A stretch of 64,000 nt of DNA from Streptomyces sp. NBC_01750 (GCF_035918095.1 NZ_CP109137.1:4838001-4902000); one strand, 5' to 3'. Shown: positions 45,769-56,661, counted from the first letter of the stretch. The notes: generated from the letters alone by a model not told the origin. Numbers and translations are program-made.

Positions 45769-46971
45769 ATGGCCGCCTTCGACCCCTGGTCACCCGCATT
45801 CGTCGCCGACCCCTACCCGGCCTATGCCGAGCTCCGCTCCCGCGGCCGGGTGCACTACTACGAGCCCACCCGCCAGTGGCTCGTCCCGCACCATGCCGAC
45901 GTCTCCGCGCTGCTGCGCGACCGGCGGCTCGGGCGGACCTATCTGCACCGTTTCACGCACGAGGAGTTCGGCCGTACGGCACCTCCGGCCGCGCACGAGC
46001 CGTTCCACACGCTCAACGACAGCGGGATGCTCGATCTCGAGGCGCCCGACCACACCCGGATCCGGCGGCTGGTCTCCAAGGCCTTCACACCGCGTACCGT
46101 CGAATCGCTCGTGCCCACCGTGCGCAGACTCGCGGACGAGCTCGTCGCGGGGCTCAAGGACGCCGGCGGAGGCGATCTGCTCGCCGAGGTCGCCGAGCCG
46201 CTGCCCGTCGCCGTCATCGCGGAGATGCTCGGTATCCCGGCTGCCGACCGCGCACTGCTGCGGCCCTGGTCGGCCGGCATCTGCGGGATGTACGAGCTGA
46301 ATCCGTCCGAGGAGACCGCCGACCGCGCCGTCACGGCCTCGCTCGAATTCAGCGCGTATCTACGGAAGTTGATCACCGAGAGGCGCAGCTCGCCCGGCAG
46401 CGACCTGATCTCCGCGCTCATCGCCGCGTACGAGGAGGGCGACCGGCTCAGTGAGCAGGAGATGATCTCGACCTGTGTGCTACTGCTGAACGCGGGTCAC
46501 GAGGCGACGGTCAACACCACCGCCAACGGCTGGTGGACGCTCTTTCGCCACCCAGCGCAGCTCGCCGCTCTCCACGCCGACCACACGCTCCTGTCCACAG
46601 CTGTGGAGGAGCTGATGCGGTACGACACCCCGCTCCAGATGTTCGAGCGCTGGGTGCTCGACGACATCGAGATCGACGGAACGGTCATCCCGCGCGGCTC
46701 CGAACTCGCCCTGCTCTTCGGCTCGGCCAACCGCGACCCGGAGAGGTTCGCCCACCCGGACACTCTTGACCTCGCCCGCGCCGACAACCCTCATGTCAGC
46801 TTCGGCGGCGGCATCCACTACTGCCTCGGCGCACCGCTCGCCCGTATCGAACTGGCCGCGTCCTTCGGAGAGTTGCTCCGCCGGGTACCGACGATGCGGC
46901 TCGCCGCCGAGCCGGAGTGGAAGCCGGGCTATGTCATCCGCGGTGTCAAGGAACTGCTGGTCGAGCTTTGA
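45769..46971 (+). CDS. cytochrome P450, CYP107-like
   Basis: 400 residues, a soluble bacterial P450. The I helix has LLNAGHEATVN (the usual Thr-Thr is Ala-Thr), the K helix EELMRYDTP (ExxR), and the heme loop FGGGIHYCLGAPLAR places the Cys ligand near residue 351. Position and sequence resemble S. coelicolor CYP107U1 (SCO3636), which I recall being tied to sporulation and antibiotic production. No ferredoxin gene is adjacent, so redox partners are elsewhere. The natural substrate is unknown. Confidence 0.88.
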   Translation: MAAFDPWSPAFVADPYPAYAELRSRGRVHYYEPTRQWLVPHHADVSALLRDRRLGRTYLHRFTHEEFGRTAPPAAHEPFHTLNDSGMLDLEAPDHTRIRRLVSKAFTPRTVESLVPTVRRLADELVAGLKDAGGGDLLAEVAEPLPVAVIAEMLGIPAADRALLRPWSAGICGMYELNPSEETADRAVTASLEFSAYLRKLITERRSSPGSDLISALIAAYEEGDRLSEQEMISTCVLLLNAGHEATVNTTANGWWTLFRHPAQLAALHADHTLLSTAVEELMRYDTPLQMFERWVLDDIEIDGTVIPRGSELALLFGSANRDPERFAHPDTLDLARADNPHVSFGGGIHYCLGAPLARIELAASFGELLRRVPTMRLAAEPEWKPGYVIRGVKELLVEL

Positions 46972-46996
46972 TGCCCGCCCCCCGGGGTGGGCAGGG

Positions 46997-48619
46997 TCAG
47001 GTCTGCATGTCCCTCCTGCGCAGACCTCCGAGTCCCGCCGCCACCAGTGCCGCCGCCGCGACGGTCAGCAGCAGCACCGGTGTCCAGGCCATCTCTTGGC
47101 CCGGCAGCTTCGGCAGGTGGCTGAACGGCGACAGGTTCATCACCGCCCCGGGCAGGTCCAGCGCCGGGCCGATCCAGCCCAGTGCGAGGCAGATCCCGAC
47201 CACCGCCCAAGAAGCCGGGGCCGCCTTCGGGAAGAGCCCGTACAGCGCCACCGCGAGCCCGCCCAGCAGCCAGACCGCCGGCAGTTCGACCAGGACCGCG
47301 CCCATGATCGGGCCGAACTCCTCGCCGTGGCCGATCGTCAGCCCCAGACCGGCCATGACCATGATCACGACCGCGCCGCCGAAGGCGATGACCAGGTGGC
47401 CCGCCGCCCAGGCGAGCCGGCCGACCGCGTTCGCCAGGACCGGCTCGGCGCGCTGTGAAGTCTCCTCGCCGTGCAGCCGCAGCACGGACGCGACCGTGTA
47501 CAGCGCGGCGATCATGCCGAACATGCCGATCATCGCCGCAAGGAAGGCCTCGGTCATACCGGTCTGCCCGCCCATCCGCTCGAAGATCTCCCGCGCACCC
47601 TCGTTGTCGCCGACCAGGTCCGCCGCGCCCTCGGCCATCCCGCCGAAGACGATCCCGGCCAGGAAGAACCCGACGACCCAGCCGAGAACGCTGCCGCGCT
47701 GGAGCCGCCGTGCGAGCCCGGCCGCGGTGGCGATCCTGCCTTCCGCGGGCCCGGGGCGGGTCGGCAGGAAGCTCATGCCGAGATCGCGCCGTCCGGCCAG
47801 TACATAGGCGACGGCACCCTGGGCGACGACCGCGGCCGCGAGGAGCGGCAGGACCCACCAGCGCTCGTTCGCGTACGGCCGCACGTTCTCCGCCCAGCCG
47901 AGCGGCGAGAGCCAGGTCAGTACGGACGAGCCGTCGTCTCCGGAGGCGTCGCCCGCAGCCCGCAGGACGAACGCGACGCCGAGCACGGCGGCCGTGAGGC
48001 CCTTGGCGAGCCGGGCGCTCTCGGTGAGCTGCGCCATGATCGCCGCCATGCCCGCGAAGAGCATGCCGATCGCGCCGATGGTGAGCCCGACCGCGAGCGC
48101 GCCGGAACCGGAGCCGGTCGGTCCGGAGAGCCCGGCGGTGATGATCAGCGTCAGCACCGCATTGGCGACGAACGCCGTCAGCAGCGCCGAGGTCAGCGGG
48201 GCCCGCCGGCCCACCATCGCGGAGGACAGCAGTTCCTGACGGCCGGTCTCCTCCTCTTCCCTGGTGTGCCGGACGACGATGACCAGGCTCATCACTGCCG
48301 CCAGTACGGCCACGAAGCCGGCGAAGCGCCAGGCGACAAGGCCGCCGAGGGAGTCGCTGAAGACCGGTCCGTACATCGCGCGCAACGAGCCGTTGGTGGA
48401 CAGGGACTCGGCCAGGTCGGCGCGCTTCGCGGCGGTGTCGTACAGGCTCTCCAGCGAGCCGGAGCCGCTGGTGATGACGGCCCCGAGCGCCAGGACCCAG
48501 ACCGGCATCATCAGCCGGTCGCGGCGCAGGGCGAGTCTCAACAGCGTGCCTGTACCAGCGAGTTGACGCGTTCCGCCGGTGCGCGGGGCGAACCCGGTGG
48601 CATGGGCCACGGCGGTCAT
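46997..48619 (-). CDS. ABC transporter permease (drug-export type)
   Basis: 540 residues from ATG 48619, overlapping the ATPase stop (ATGA). About 12 transmembrane helices lie in two halves, each opening with a cytoplasmic helix ([19 protein letters not shown] and [18 protein letters not shown]). It belongs to the ABC-2-type export permeases found in actinobacterial tetronasin/drug-resistance pairs. It works with the adjacent ATPase. The gene end is close to, and convergent with, the P450 gene. Confidence 0.85.
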   Translation of the reverse strand: MTAVAHATGFAPRTGGTRQLAGTGTLLRLALRRDRLMMPVWVLALGAVITSGSGSLESLYDTAAKRADLAESLSTNGSLRAMYGPVFSDSLGGLVAWRFAGFVAVLAAVMSLVIVVRHTREEEETGRQELLSSAMVGRRAPLTSALLTAFVANAVLTLIITAGLSGPTGSGSGALAVGLTIGAIGMLFAGMAAIMAQLTESARLAKGLTAAVLGVAFVLRAAGDASGDDGSSVLTWLSPLGWAENVRPYANERWWVLPLLAAAVVAQGAVAYVLAGRRDLGMSFLPTRPGPAEGRIATAAGLARRLQRGSVLGWVVGFFLAGIVFGGMAEGAADLVGDNEGAREIFERMGGQTGMTEAFLAAMIGMFGMIAALYTVASVLRLHGEETSQRAEPVLANAVGRLAWAAGHLVIAFGGAVVIMVMAGLGLTIGHGEEFGPIMGAVLVELPAVWLLGGLAVALYGLFPKAAPASWAVVGICLALGWIGPALDLPGAVMNLSPFSHLPKLPGQEMAWTPVLLLTVAAAALVAAGLGGLRRRDMQT

Positions 48620-49524
48620 CGCGACATCGCCTCTTCGGGCGCGTAGTGACGGAGGAAGAGCTCTTCGAGCGTGGGCGGTGTGCTGATCAGCGAGCGGATC
48701 CCGGACTCGGTGAGCGAGCGCAGCACCGCGTCCAGCTTGTCGGTGTCGACCTGGAGTCTGACGCGTCTGCCCTGTACGTCGAGGTCGTGCACGCCGGGCA
48801 GCCGGGCAAGGCCGTTCGGCGCCCCGGCGAGCTCCGCCGTGACGCTCGTACGCGTCAGATGCCGAAGCTCCGCGAGCGAACCGGTCTCGACGGTCCGGCC
48901 CTTGCGGATGATGCTGACCCGGTCGCAGAGGGTCTCGACCTCGCTGAGGAGGTGCGAGGAGAGCAGGATGGTCCGGCCGCGGTCCCGTTCGTCCTCGACG
49001 CAGCCCTGGAAGACCTCTTCCATCAGCGGGTCGAGTCCGGAGGTCGGCTCGTCGAGGATCAGCAGATCCACGTCGGACGCGAAGGCGGCGACCAGGGCGA
49101 CCTTCTGGCGGTTGCCTTTGGAGTACGTACGCCCCTTCTTGGTGGGGTCGAGTTCGAACCGCCCGATGAGGTCCGCGCGTCGCGCCTTGTCGAGGCCGCC
49201 GCGCAGCCGGCCGTAGAGGTCGATGACCTCTCCGCCGGAGAGGTTCCGCCACAGGGTCACGTCCCCCGGTACGTAGGCGACGCGGCGGTGGAGCTCGACC
49301 GCGTCGTTCCACGGATCCCCGCCGAGCAGCCGGGCCGCGCCGGAGTCGGCGCGCAGCAGTCCGAGGAGGACCCGGATGGTGGTGGACTTCCCGGCGCCGT
49401 TGGGGCCGAGGAAGCCGTGGACCTCACCGGTCTCGACGGCGAGGTCGAGGCCGTCCAGTGCCTGCGTCCGCCCGAACGCCTTGTGCAGTCCGGCTACTTC
49501 AATGGCGAGGTTTGCCTTGGTCAT
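48616..49524 (-). CDS. ABC transporter ATP-binding protein (drug-export type)
   Basis: 302 residues. Walker A is GPNGAGKST (about residues 39-47); the signature is the variant [11 protein letters not shown]; Walker B is [13 protein letters not shown], followed by H-loop [11 protein letters not shown]-terminal 80-residue DrrA-like domain follows. It energises the overlapping permease. The start codon faces the divergent MarR-like gene, with a dyad between them. Confidence 0.93.
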   Translation of the reverse strand: MTKANLAIEVAGLHKAFGRTQALDGLDLAVETGEVHGFLGPNGAGKSTTIRVLLGLLRADSGAARLLGGDPWNDAVELHRRVAYVPGDVTLWRNLSGGEVIDLYGRLRGGLDKARRADLIGRFELDPTKKGRTYSKGNRQKVALVAAFASDVDLLILDEPTSGLDPLMEEVFQGCVEDERDRGRTILLSSHLLSEVETLCDRVSIIRKGRTVETGSLAELRHLTRTSVTAELAGAPNGLARLPGVHDLDVQGRRVRLQVDTDKLDAVLRSLTESGIRSLISTPPTLEELFLRHYAPEEAMSR

Positions 49525-49544
49525 GTTTCAGAACGTACAGTACT

Positions 49545-49560
49545 TTCACGAACTTGTGAA
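49545..49560. promoter_or_regulatory. dyad between ABC operon and MarR-like regulator
   Basis: TTCAC, six bases, GTGAA, embedded in ACTTTCAC ... GTGAAGTT, 20-36 bases before the ATPase start. This is a good candidate operator for the divergent regulator. Confidence 0.55.
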
Positions 49561-49625
49561 GTTAAGGAAGCGTATAAAGTCGACGAGCCACGGTGGACGA
49601 GGGGACCAGGGGAGACGATGAGGCC

Positions 49626-50126
49626 ATGAGCGGCGAAAACGGCTCGACGGGGCGGGCCGGTGACGAGGCCGTCTCGCGCTTTGTGGAGCGATTCGCGGCG
49701 GAGCTGACCGAAGCGGGTATGCAGCGGATGGCCTCGCGGGTCTTCGCGGCGCTGCTGTCGTCGGAGAAGGGCAGCATGACCTCCGCGGAGCTGGCGGAAC
49801 AGCTCCGGATCAGTCCGGCCGCGGTCTCGGGTGCGATCAGGTACCTCAACCAGGTCAACATGGTCAGCCGCGAACGCGACCCGGGCTCGCGCCGTGACCG
49901 CTACGTCCTGCACAACGAGCTCTGGTACGAGACCTTCACCCGCCGCGACCAGTTGCTGACCCGCTGGGAGAAGGCCCTGCGCGACGGCGCGGAGACGCTG
50001 GGCCCCCAGACGGCGGCGGGCAGGCGGGTGGCGGAGACGGCGGAGTTCTTCGAGTTCCTGCAGGGCGAGATGTCGGGCCTGATGGAACGCTGGCGCGTGT
50101 ATCGCGAGGCGCGGGGTATGGCCTGA
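49626..50126 (+). CDS. MarR/GbsR-family regulator
   Basis: 166 residues from ATG 49626 (GAGG upstream); GTG 49593 is an alternative. Winged helix residues 35-100: MQRMASRVFAALLSSEKGSMTSAELAEQL, then SPAAVSGAIRYLNQVNMVSRERDPG and the wing RRDRYVLHNELW. A C-terminal helical region probably dimerises. The arrangement opposite a drug-type ABC exporter, with a dyad between them, predicts a local repressor of the exporter induced by its substrate. Confidence 0.86.
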   Translation: MSGENGSTGRAGDEAVSRFVERFAAELTEAGMQRMASRVFAALLSSEKGSMTSAELAEQLRISPAAVSGAIRYLNQVNMVSRERDPGSRRDRYVLHNELWYETFTRRDQLLTRWEKALRDGAETLGPQTAAGRRVAETAEFFEFLQGEMSGLMERWRVYREARGMA

Positions 50127-50160
50127 GAGCTGTCCCCTCGCAGTGCGGGGACGGGCCTGA

Positions 50161-50195
50161 GATCAAGCCCGTCCCGGCAGTTGAGGACGCACCGG
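50161..50195. repeat. intergenic repeat (short form)
   Basis: GATCAAGCCCGTCCCGGCAG then TTGAGGACGCACCGG. It is a variant of the element at 45623, lacking the long hairpin. Confidence 0.55.
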
Positions 50196-50236
50196 CGGGC
50201 CGGGCCGGCCCTCAGCGGCCCGCCCCCGTCACCGCA

Positions 50237-51058
50237 CTACCCTCCCGAAGCCACCGCCGTCGACGGCAGCGTCAACCCCCACGCCCCTGGCCGCAGCGTC
50301 CATGTCCGCGTCCGGACCGGGCCCGTGATCAGCGCGTCCGCCCGGTAGCGGAAGTCCGCCCCGGACACGGTCACCGTCAGAGCCCGCGCCGTGACCGGCT
50401 CCGTGTCCGTGCCGTGCCGGACGACCACCTCCGCCCGGCCGCCGCCCGCGCGCACCGTCACGTCCTCCACCAGCCGGTCGAGATCCGTCAGCAGCACTCC
50501 GTCCGCCTCCACCCGCAGCCGGTGCGTACGGACCACCGGCACCGGCGGCGCCGGGTGGACCAGGGTGCGGACCAGTGAGCGGCAGGTGTGCCACACCGAA
50601 GCGCCGTTCGCCGAGGCGCCCGACGCCGCCCGCGCCGCCGGGATCGACAGATCCCCCAGCACCACTCCGTCGCTCTCGTCCACCAGCAGATCAAGACGCC
50701 GTACGGTCCCGTCCAGCACCGCCCGCGCCGCCGCCACCGGGCCCCGCGGCACGCCCAGCGCGTGCGCGAGTTCTACGGAAGTGCCCACCGGGATCAGCGC
50801 CAGCGCCCCGTCGCCCAGCCAGCGGTCCCGGTGCAGCAGGGCCACCGCCCGCAGCAGGGCACGGTCGTCACCGATCACCACAGGCCGCCGCGAGCCCCTG
50901 CGGGCCAGCGCCCGCGCGAATTCCTCCGGACCCTCGGGAAGGCAGATCTTCGCCTCCGCGCCGCCACACAGCACATCTTTCGCGATCCGCACGGACTCGC
51001 CGTCACTTCGGCGGGCGACCGGGTCGATGACCACCAGTAGCTGGTCGTGAGCCGACAC
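50237..51058 (-). CDS. diacylglycerol kinase-like protein, catalytically degenerate
   Basis: 273 residues from GTG 51058 with GGAAGGACCGAG upstream. It follows the DAG/sphingosine kinase fold, but the nucleotide loop that should read GGDGT is VIGDDRALLRAV, and the NDLA motif is TSVELAHALGVP. Both active-site motifs are therefore lost. The C-terminal beta domain is retained. It is more likely a lipid-binding or regulatory protein than an active kinase. It diverges from purA, with 153 bases between starts. Confidence 0.75.
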   Translation of the reverse strand: MSAHDQLLVVIDPVARRSDGESVRIAKDVLCGGAEAKICLPEGPEEFARALARRGSRRPVVIGDDRALLRAVALLHRDRWLGDGALALIPVGTSVELAHALGVPRGPVAAARAVLDGTVRRLDLLVDESDGVVLGDLSIPAARAASGASANGASVWHTCRSLVRTLVHPAPPVPVVRTHRLRVEADGVLLTDLDRLVEDVTVRAGGGRAEVVVRHGTDTEPVTARALTVTVSGADFRYRADALITGPVRTRTWTLRPGAWGLTLPSTAVASGG

Positions 51059-51092
51059 CTCGGTCCTTCCTCGGGTAGCATCTTTGTGCAAG

Positions 51093-51120
51093 AGCCCCTT
51101 GCGCTATTGCGCCAGGGGCT
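51093..51120. promoter_or_regulatory. hairpin in the purA upstream region
   Basis: AGCCCCTTGCGC and GCGCCAGGGGCT form a 12-base-pair stem with one mismatch and loop TATT. It lies 92 bases before purA and 35 bases from the divergent gene. It may be an attenuator or operator; no purine-riboswitch core is seen. Confidence 0.45.
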
Positions 51121-51211
51121 TCGTCTATTCCGGGGCAACCGGTCCGAAGACTCAGGCACGGCTCAGGCCCCCTGACCTTGGTCTTGCCCCGCCCGGAAGG
51201 GGTGTACGCCT

Positions 51212-52495
51212 GTGCCCGCACTTGTGCTGCTCGGTGCTCAGTGGGGTGACGAGGGCAAGGGAAAGGCCACCGACCTGCTCGGTGGATCAGTGGATTATGT
51301 AGTGCGCTATCAGGGCGGCAACAATGCCGGCCACACGGTTGTCGTGGGCGACCAGAAGTATGCGCTCCATCTGCTCCCTTCCGGAATCCTCTCGCCGGGA
51401 TGTACTCCGGTCATCGGCAACGGCGTCGTTGTCGACCCGGCCGTCCTGCTCTCCGAGCTGAGCGGGCTGAACGACCGCGGCATCGACACGAGCAAGCTGC
51501 TGATCAGCGGAAATGCCCACCTGATCACTCCGTACAACGTCATTGTCGACAAGGTGACGGAACGGTTCCTCGGGAAGCGGAAGATCGGCACGACCGGCCG
51601 CGGAATCGGCCCGACGTACGCGGACAAGATCAACCGCGTCGGCATCCGCGTCCAGGACCTCTACGACGAGTCGATCCTGGAGCAGAAGGTCGAGGCGGCG
51701 CTGGAGTCCAAGAACCAGCTCCTCGCAAAGGTCTACAACCGCCGCGCGATCGAGGCCGACAAGATCGTCGAGGAGATGCTCCAGTACGCGGAGCAGCTCA
51801 AGCCGTACGTCGCGGACACGACGCTGATCCTGAACGATGCCATCGACGAGGGCAAGGTCGTCCTCTTCGAGGGCGGCCAGGGCACGCTCCTCGACGTCGA
51901 CCACGGCACGTACCCCTTCGTCACCTCCTCCAACCCGACCGCGGGCGGCGCCTGCACGGGCGCAGGCGTGGGCCCGACGAAGATCAGCAGGGTCATCGGC
52001 ATCCTCAAGGCGTACACGACCCGCGTCGGCGCGGGCCCGTTCCCGACGGAGCTCCTCGACGAGGACGGCGAGGCGCTGCGCCGCATCGGCGGCGAGCGTG
52101 GCGTGACCACCGGCCGTGACCGTCGCTGCGGCTGGTTCGACGCGGTCATCGCGCGGTACGCGACCCGGGTCAACGGCCTGACCGACTTCTTCCTCACCAA
52201 GCTGGACGTGCTGACCGGCTGGGAGCAGATCCCGGTGTGTGTGGCGTACGAGATCGACGGCAAGCGCGTCGAGGAGCTCCCGTACTCCCAGACCGACTTC
52301 CACCACGCGAAGCCGATTTACGAGATGCTGCCGGGCTGGTCCGAGGACATCACCAAGGCGAAGACCTTCGCCGACCTGCCGAAGAACGCGCAGGCCTATG
52401 TGAAGGCGCTGGAGGAGATGTCGGGCGCGCCGATCTCGGCGATCGGTGTCGGCCCCGGCCGGACCGAGACGATCGAGATCAACTCGTTCCTCTAG
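51212..52495 (+). CDS. purA: adenylosuccinate synthetase
   Basis: 427 residues with GTG start. The GTP loop is [17 protein letters not shown] at the start; [29 protein letters not shown]-like [16 protein letters not shown] and the IMP/GTP site RRCGWFDAV follow. It joins IMP and aspartate to adenylosuccinate with GTP. It is monocistronic, with a hairpin upstream and a strong terminator. Confidence 0.97.
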   Translation: MPALVLLGAQWGDEGKGKATDLLGGSVDYVVRYQGGNNAGHTVVVGDQKYALHLLPSGILSPGCTPVIGNGVVVDPAVLLSELSGLNDRGIDTSKLLISGNAHLITPYNVIVDKVTERFLGKRKIGTTGRGIGPTYADKINRVGIRVQDLYDESILEQKVEAALESKNQLLAKVYNRRAIEADKIVEEMLQYAEQLKPYVADTTLILNDAIDEGKVVLFEGGQGTLLDVDHGTYPFVTSSNPTAGGACTGAGVGPTKISRVIGILKAYTTRVGAGPFPTELLDEDGEALRRIGGERGVTTGRDRRCGWFDAVIARYATRVNGLTDFFLTKLDVLTGWEQIPVCVAYEIDGKRVEELPYSQTDFHHAKPIYEMLPGWSEDITKAKTFADLPKNAQAYVKALEEMSGAPISAIGVGPGRTETIEINSFL

Positions 52496-52507
52496 TACGG
52501 CTTACGG

Positions 52508-52542
52508 ACAGGGGTGCCCCGCATGGTGCGGGGCACCCCTGT
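52508..52542 (+). terminator. hairpin terminator after purA
   Basis: About 15 base pairs (core AGGGGTGCCCCGC) with a five-base loop, 12 bases after the purA stop. Confidence 0.85.
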
Positions 52543-52702
52543 CGCGTCGGCGTTGCGCCAGGTCAGCTCGGTAATGAACGGCCCGGCGCCTTCGGCGGGT
52601 CCCCGGTGCGGCCCACGCACGCCGGCGTCGGGCGCGTCGGCCGGGTAACGATGGAGGCACCTGCGCGGGGTCGTGTCACCGGCACCTCATAGGCTCCCGC
52701 CC

Positions 52703-54427
52703 ATGAGCGACGGGGAATCCGGCAGACGGGTCATCGACGGGCGCTTCGAGCTGGAGGCACGGCTCGGTGGCGGCGGTATGGGCATGGTGTGGCGAGCGCG
52801 CGATCTGGCGCTGGACCGGGCCGTGGCCCTCAAGGAGGTGCGGCCGCCCGATCCCGGGCTCGCCGAGCACGACCCCGAGGCCGCGGCGATTCTGCGGGAG
52901 AGGGTGCTGCGGGAGGCGCGGGCACTCGCCCGGGTCAACCATCCCCATGTGGTGACCATCCACCACGTGGTGGACGGTGCCCAGCACGCCTACCCGTGGC
53001 TCGTCATGGAGCTGGTGACCGGCGGATCGCTCCAGGACCGGCTGGACAAGGGGCCGATGACGCCGGTCGAGGCGGCCAGGATGGGGCGCGACGTGCTGGC
53101 CGCACTGCGGGCCGCGCACGACGTCGGCATCCAGCACCGTGACGTGAAGCCCGCCAATGTCCTGATGCGGCCCGACGGGCGCCCCGTCCTCACCGACTTC
53201 GGCATCGCGGCGATCCGTGAGTCGACCTCGCTGACCATGACCGGCTCGATCATCGGCACGCCCGACTACATGGCGCCCGAGCGTATCTCCGGCGACGACG
53301 GCGGCCCGGGCTCGGACCTGTGGTCCCTGGCGATGATGCTGTACGTCGCCGTCGAGGGGAACCATCCGCTGCGCAGGGGGTCGACGCTGGCGACCTTGGC
53401 CGCCGTGCTCAAAGAGGAGCTTCCGCCTCCGCGCCGGGCGGGTGCGCTGGCAGGGGTACTGGCCGCCGTTCTCGTCAAGGACCCGGCCGCGCGGCCCGAC
53501 CCGGAGACCGTCGACCGGATGCTCGCGGAGGCGGCTCAGGGTGAGGTAAGCATTCCGAGCGGGACAGGCGCGACCACGTCGTACCGGCTGACGCCCCCGC
53601 CGGGACCGGCGACCCCGCCGCCGGCATCGCCCGGATTCGGGCCGCCGATGGGCTTCGGACCCGCGACTCCGCATGGTGGCGTGCCGGGCCCCATGGGGCC
53701 GCCGACCCCCTACCCGGCGGGCCCTACACGTCGGACGCTGCACCGGACGGGCGCCCGTGCGAAGCGCCGGACTGCACTCGCGATCGCGTCGGCCGTCGTC
53801 GGGCCCGTGCTGACCGGGGTCCTGGTGTGGTCCCTGGTGCCGCACGCCGACGAGCTGTTCGGCAGCGACACGGGGTCGCAGTCCTCCGCCGGCTCCTCTG
53901 CCAACAGCTCACGGACGCCGACTCCCACTCCCACCCCCACTCCCACGTCCAAGCCGTCGAGGGCCGCAGTCAGGACGGACCTGCTGACACCGGACGGCAT
54001 TCGCGCGGCCATCAAGGAACTGAAGGCGGAGACGGGCACCGACCAGGTGGGCCGCTTCGTCGTGTACCCGGAGTACATTTCCGTCGAAGCGATGGTCAAG
54101 GGCAGCAGGACCAAGTACGACAGCTACAGCTACCGGGCCGGCGAAGGCGTCACGCAGGACTCGATGAAGGGCACGCTGTCGGGAGGCGATCTCCCGGTCA
54201 GCATGGACGCATTCGACTGGGACGTCCTCCCCGCCCTGATGCGCAAGGCGGAGAAGGAACTGAACGTGAAGAACCCGACCACGCGCTACCTCGTGATCCG
54301 GCAGCCCAACGACCTGTTCGACACCCCGGCCGGTATTGGCGTCTACCTGGGCGACGACTACGACAGCGGCTACCTGGACGCCGACCCCAAGGGCAAGGTG
54401 ACCCGGGTCATGCCGGCCGGAAGCTGA
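52703..54427 (+). CDS. receptor-like Ser/Thr protein kinase (first)
   Basis: 574 residues from ATG 52703; a start 30 bases earlier is possible. The kinase domain is residues 15-275: LGGGGMGMVWRARD, VALKEV (catalytic Lys), HRDVKPANVL, DFG, and GTPDYMAPER activation segment. A Pro-rich juxtamembrane linker leads to one transmembrane helix (about 360-378) and a 190-residue extracellular domain with a Ser/Thr/Pro hinge. Hanks-type kinases of this layout sense envelope signals. It ends 66 bases from the convergent second kinase, beyond a 14-base direct repeat. Confidence 0.92.
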   Translation: MSDGESGRRVIDGRFELEARLGGGGMGMVWRARDLALDRAVALKEVRPPDPGLAEHDPEAAAILRERVLREARALARVNHPHVVTIHHVVDGAQHAYPWLVMELVTGGSLQDRLDKGPMTPVEAARMGRDVLAALRAAHDVGIQHRDVKPANVLMRPDGRPVLTDFGIAAIRESTSLTMTGSIIGTPDYMAPERISGDDGGPGSDLWSLAMMLYVAVEGNHPLRRGSTLATLAAVLKEELPPPRRAGALAGVLAAVLVKDPAARPDPETVDRMLAEAAQGEVSIPSGTGATTSYRLTPPPGPATPPPASPGFGPPMGFGPATPHGGVPGPMGPPTPYPAGPTRRTLHRTGARAKRRTALAIASAVVGPVLTGVLVWSLVPHADELFGSDTGSQSSAGSSANSSRTPTPTPTPTPTSKPSRAAVRTDLLTPDGIRAAIKELKAETGTDQVGRFVVYPEYISVEAMVKGSRTKYDSYSYRAGEGVTQDSMKGTLSGGDLPVSMDAFDWDVLPALMRKAEKELNVKNPTTRYLVIRQPNDLFDTPAGIGVYLGDDYDSGYLDADPKGKVTRVMPAGS

Positions 54428-54460
54428 CGCGCGGGCCGGCGGCCGACCGGGGCGCTCTGC

Positions 54461-54488
54461 GTTCTTGCAGACCCGTTCTTGCAGACCC
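54461..54488. repeat. 14-base exact tandem direct repeat
   Basis: GTTCTTGCAGACCC occurs twice back-to-back between the convergent kinase genes. No terminator hairpin is seen here. Confidence 0.85.
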
Positions 54489-54492
54489 TTTC

Positions 54493-56661
54493 TTACGGAC
54501 GCCGGTACTCGCGCGGCGAGTTGCCCGTGTCGAGGAAGGACCGGTTCAGCGTGCTGCCGCTCACCGTCAGGACCGACGATCCGGCCGCCGCGCAGTCGCC
54601 GCTCACCACCAGGGAAGGACCGATCACGACGCGGTCCGCCGCCGAGAACAGCTCGGACTTCGACAGACACGTGCCGCCGTCCTGTGTGGTGGTGAAGGTG
54701 ACGACCTGGCTGCCCACGGCACCCTGCGAGACGGTCAACCGCTGCACACCGGCGGATCCGGTCAGTTGTCGCTCCCAGGAGCCCAGGAAGCCGTCCCGTA
54801 TCCGGTCGGAGCCGGCCTTGTGCAGCGTTGCGCTACGGCCGCCGCTCGCGGTCCACGCGAGCGTGCCGTCGGAGCGCGCTGTCAGGGTCTGCTCGCCGAT
54901 CGCTGAACACTTCCCGGCGGGAGTGCTGACGGTGACACCGGTGTCGACGCGGATCGAACCACCGCTTGCCGCAAGCAGTTTGCCGGTGCCCTTGCACAGA
55001 TAGCTCTCGCCCACGCTGATGCTCGCGACGACAGTGTCGCCGACCTTGCCGGGGGAGAGGGTGATCCGGCGCTGCGAGCCGGTGTCCGCGCCGTCGCGGT
55101 CGACGCTGCCGATCCATGCCCCGGCGTACGCGGCGGGCAGCGCGGCCGGTCCACCGGCTTTCCCAGGCTTTCCCGGCTTCTTGCCCGCCGGGTTCTTGGA
55201 CGAAGGTTCCTTCGCGTCGTCGCTCGCGCCGCTCCCGGGCCCGGGCGACGACAGCCACTCCTTGTCCTTGCCCCGTCCGGCCGCGTCAGGCGCTCCGTTG
55301 GACGACCCGACGCCGCCTCCCGGCCGGCCGGCGACCGTGTCGCCGTCCCCGCGCAGCAGAGCGACGGCGGTGAAGGCCGAGCCCAGCAGTGCTGCCACGG
55401 CCACACCGGCGATCACTACTGTCCGCCAGGAGCGCTTCCGCGCCTCGGGGCCGGTACCGACGGTGTCGGATGCGTCGGGGGCCGCGAGGTGGCCCTGTAC
55501 CCAGGAGCCGTAGGGGGCGGCGGCCGAGGGGCTTCCGGGCACGCCGCCAGGAGCCGCGGGCGCGGGGTCGCCGGAGGCCTGGGGCCACGGGGGCGTGGCA
55601 TCCGACCGCGGAGTGCCGGGGGTGTTGGGAGTGCCGGGAGTGCCGGGAGTGCCAGGGGCGCCCGGGATGCCGGGAGTTCCAGAGGTTCCGGGCGTGCCCG
55701 GAGACGGCGGGGTGCCGTACGCCACCCGGCCGGCATCCGGTGACGGCGGGGTCGGCACGGCGCCCCTCGTCGGCGTATCGGCGTCCAGCAGCGACACTGC
55801 GTGCTGCCCGAGTTCGGCGATCAGCGCCGCGGGCAGCCAGGGTGCGGCCGGATCGGCAGGGCGGGTGCGCTCCACGATCTGCTCCGGCGTCGGCCGCCCT
55901 GCCGGATCCTTGGCCAGACAGTCCGCGATCAGCTGCCGCAACTCCCCGTCCACGCCGTTCAGATCGGGCTCCGCGCTCACGATACGGAACATGATGGAGT
56001 GGATCCCGGTGTCGGAACGCCCGAAAGGCAGCCGCCCGGTCGCCGCGTACGCCAGCACCGAGCCCAGCGAGAACACATCACAGGCAGGACCGACCCGCTC
56101 GCCCTGGATCTGCTCGGGCGACATATAGCCCGGCGACCCCACCACCACGCCGGTCTGGGTCAGTTCCTCGGACGCGTACTCCAGCGCGCGTGCGATGCCG
56201 AAGTCGATGACCCGAGGACCGGCGATCGTGACCAGTACGTTGGACGGCTTCAGGTCCCGGTGGACGAGACCGGCCCCGTGCACGCTCCGCAGCGCGCCGG
56301 CCAGACCGTACGCCAGTGTCCGCACCGACTCCTGGGGCAGCGGCCGCTCCCGCACGATGTGCAGCAACGAGGGCCCGGCGATGTACCCGGTCGCCACCCA
56401 CGGCTCCGCCGCCTCGGTGTCCGCGTCCAGTACGGGTGCGGTCCACTCCCCGCCGACCCGGCGCGCGGCGGCCACCTCCTGCCGGAACCGGCCGCGGAAC
56501 TCCGGCTTCCCGGCGAGCTCGGCCTTGATCAGCTTGACCGCGACCGTACGGCCGCCCGCGGAACGGGCCAGGTAGACCCGGCCCATACCGCCCTCGCCGA
56601 GGCGGCCGAGCAGACGGTATTCACCTATGGAGGGCGGATCCTGGGGCGCGAGGTGTTCCAT
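54493..56661 (-). CDS. receptor-like Ser/Thr protein kinase (second)
   Basis: 722 residues. The kinase domain (residues 15-270) has [39 protein letters not shown] and [11 protein letters not shown] low-complexity linker with many GTP/GAP triplets (collagen-like [13 protein letters not shown]) follows, then a transmembrane helix (near 415-435) and a 280-residue extracellular Ser/Thr-rich domain with beta-strand-type repeats and Cys. Kinase and layout closely match the third kinase. It is monocistronic. Confidence 0.93.
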   Translation of the reverse strand: MEHLAPQDPPSIGEYRLLGRLGEGGMGRVYLARSAGGRTVAVKLIKAELAGKPEFRGRFRQEVAAARRVGGEWTAPVLDADTEAAEPWVATGYIAGPSLLHIVRERPLPQESVRTLAYGLAGALRSVHGAGLVHRDLKPSNVLVTIAGPRVIDFGIARALEYASEELTQTGVVVGSPGYMSPEQIQGERVGPACDVFSLGSVLAYAATGRLPFGRSDTGIHSIMFRIVSAEPDLNGVDGELRQLIADCLAKDPAGRPTPEQIVERTRPADPAAPWLPAALIAELGQHAVSLLDADTPTRGAVPTPPSPDAGRVAYGTPPSPGTPGTSGTPGIPGAPGTPGTPGTPNTPGTPRSDATPPWPQASGDPAPAAPGGVPGSPSAAAPYGSWVQGHLAAPDASDTVGTGPEARKRSWRTVVIAGVAVAALLGSAFTAVALLRGDGDTVAGRPGGGVGSSNGAPDAAGRGKDKEWLSSPGPGSGASDDAKEPSSKNPAGKKPGKPGKAGGPAALPAAYAGAWIGSVDRDGADTGSQRRITLSPGKVGDTVVASISVGESYLCKGTGKLLAASGGSIRVDTGVTVSTPAGKCSAIGEQTLTARSDGTLAWTASGGRSATLHKAGSDRIRDGFLGSWERQLTGSAGVQRLTVSQGAVGSQVVTFTTTQDGGTCLSKSELFSAADRVVIGPSLVVSGDCAAAGSSVLTVSGSTLNRSFLDTGNSPREYRRP

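Noticed and set aside
54461..54488. Direct repeat considered as an insertion-sequence target duplication
   Set aside because: The copies are adjacent with nothing between them, and there is no transposase.
55590..55740. GTP/GTS triplets considered as a collagen gene
   Set aside because: They are only the linker of the second kinase; no long Gly-X-Y domain or collagen-type partner exists.
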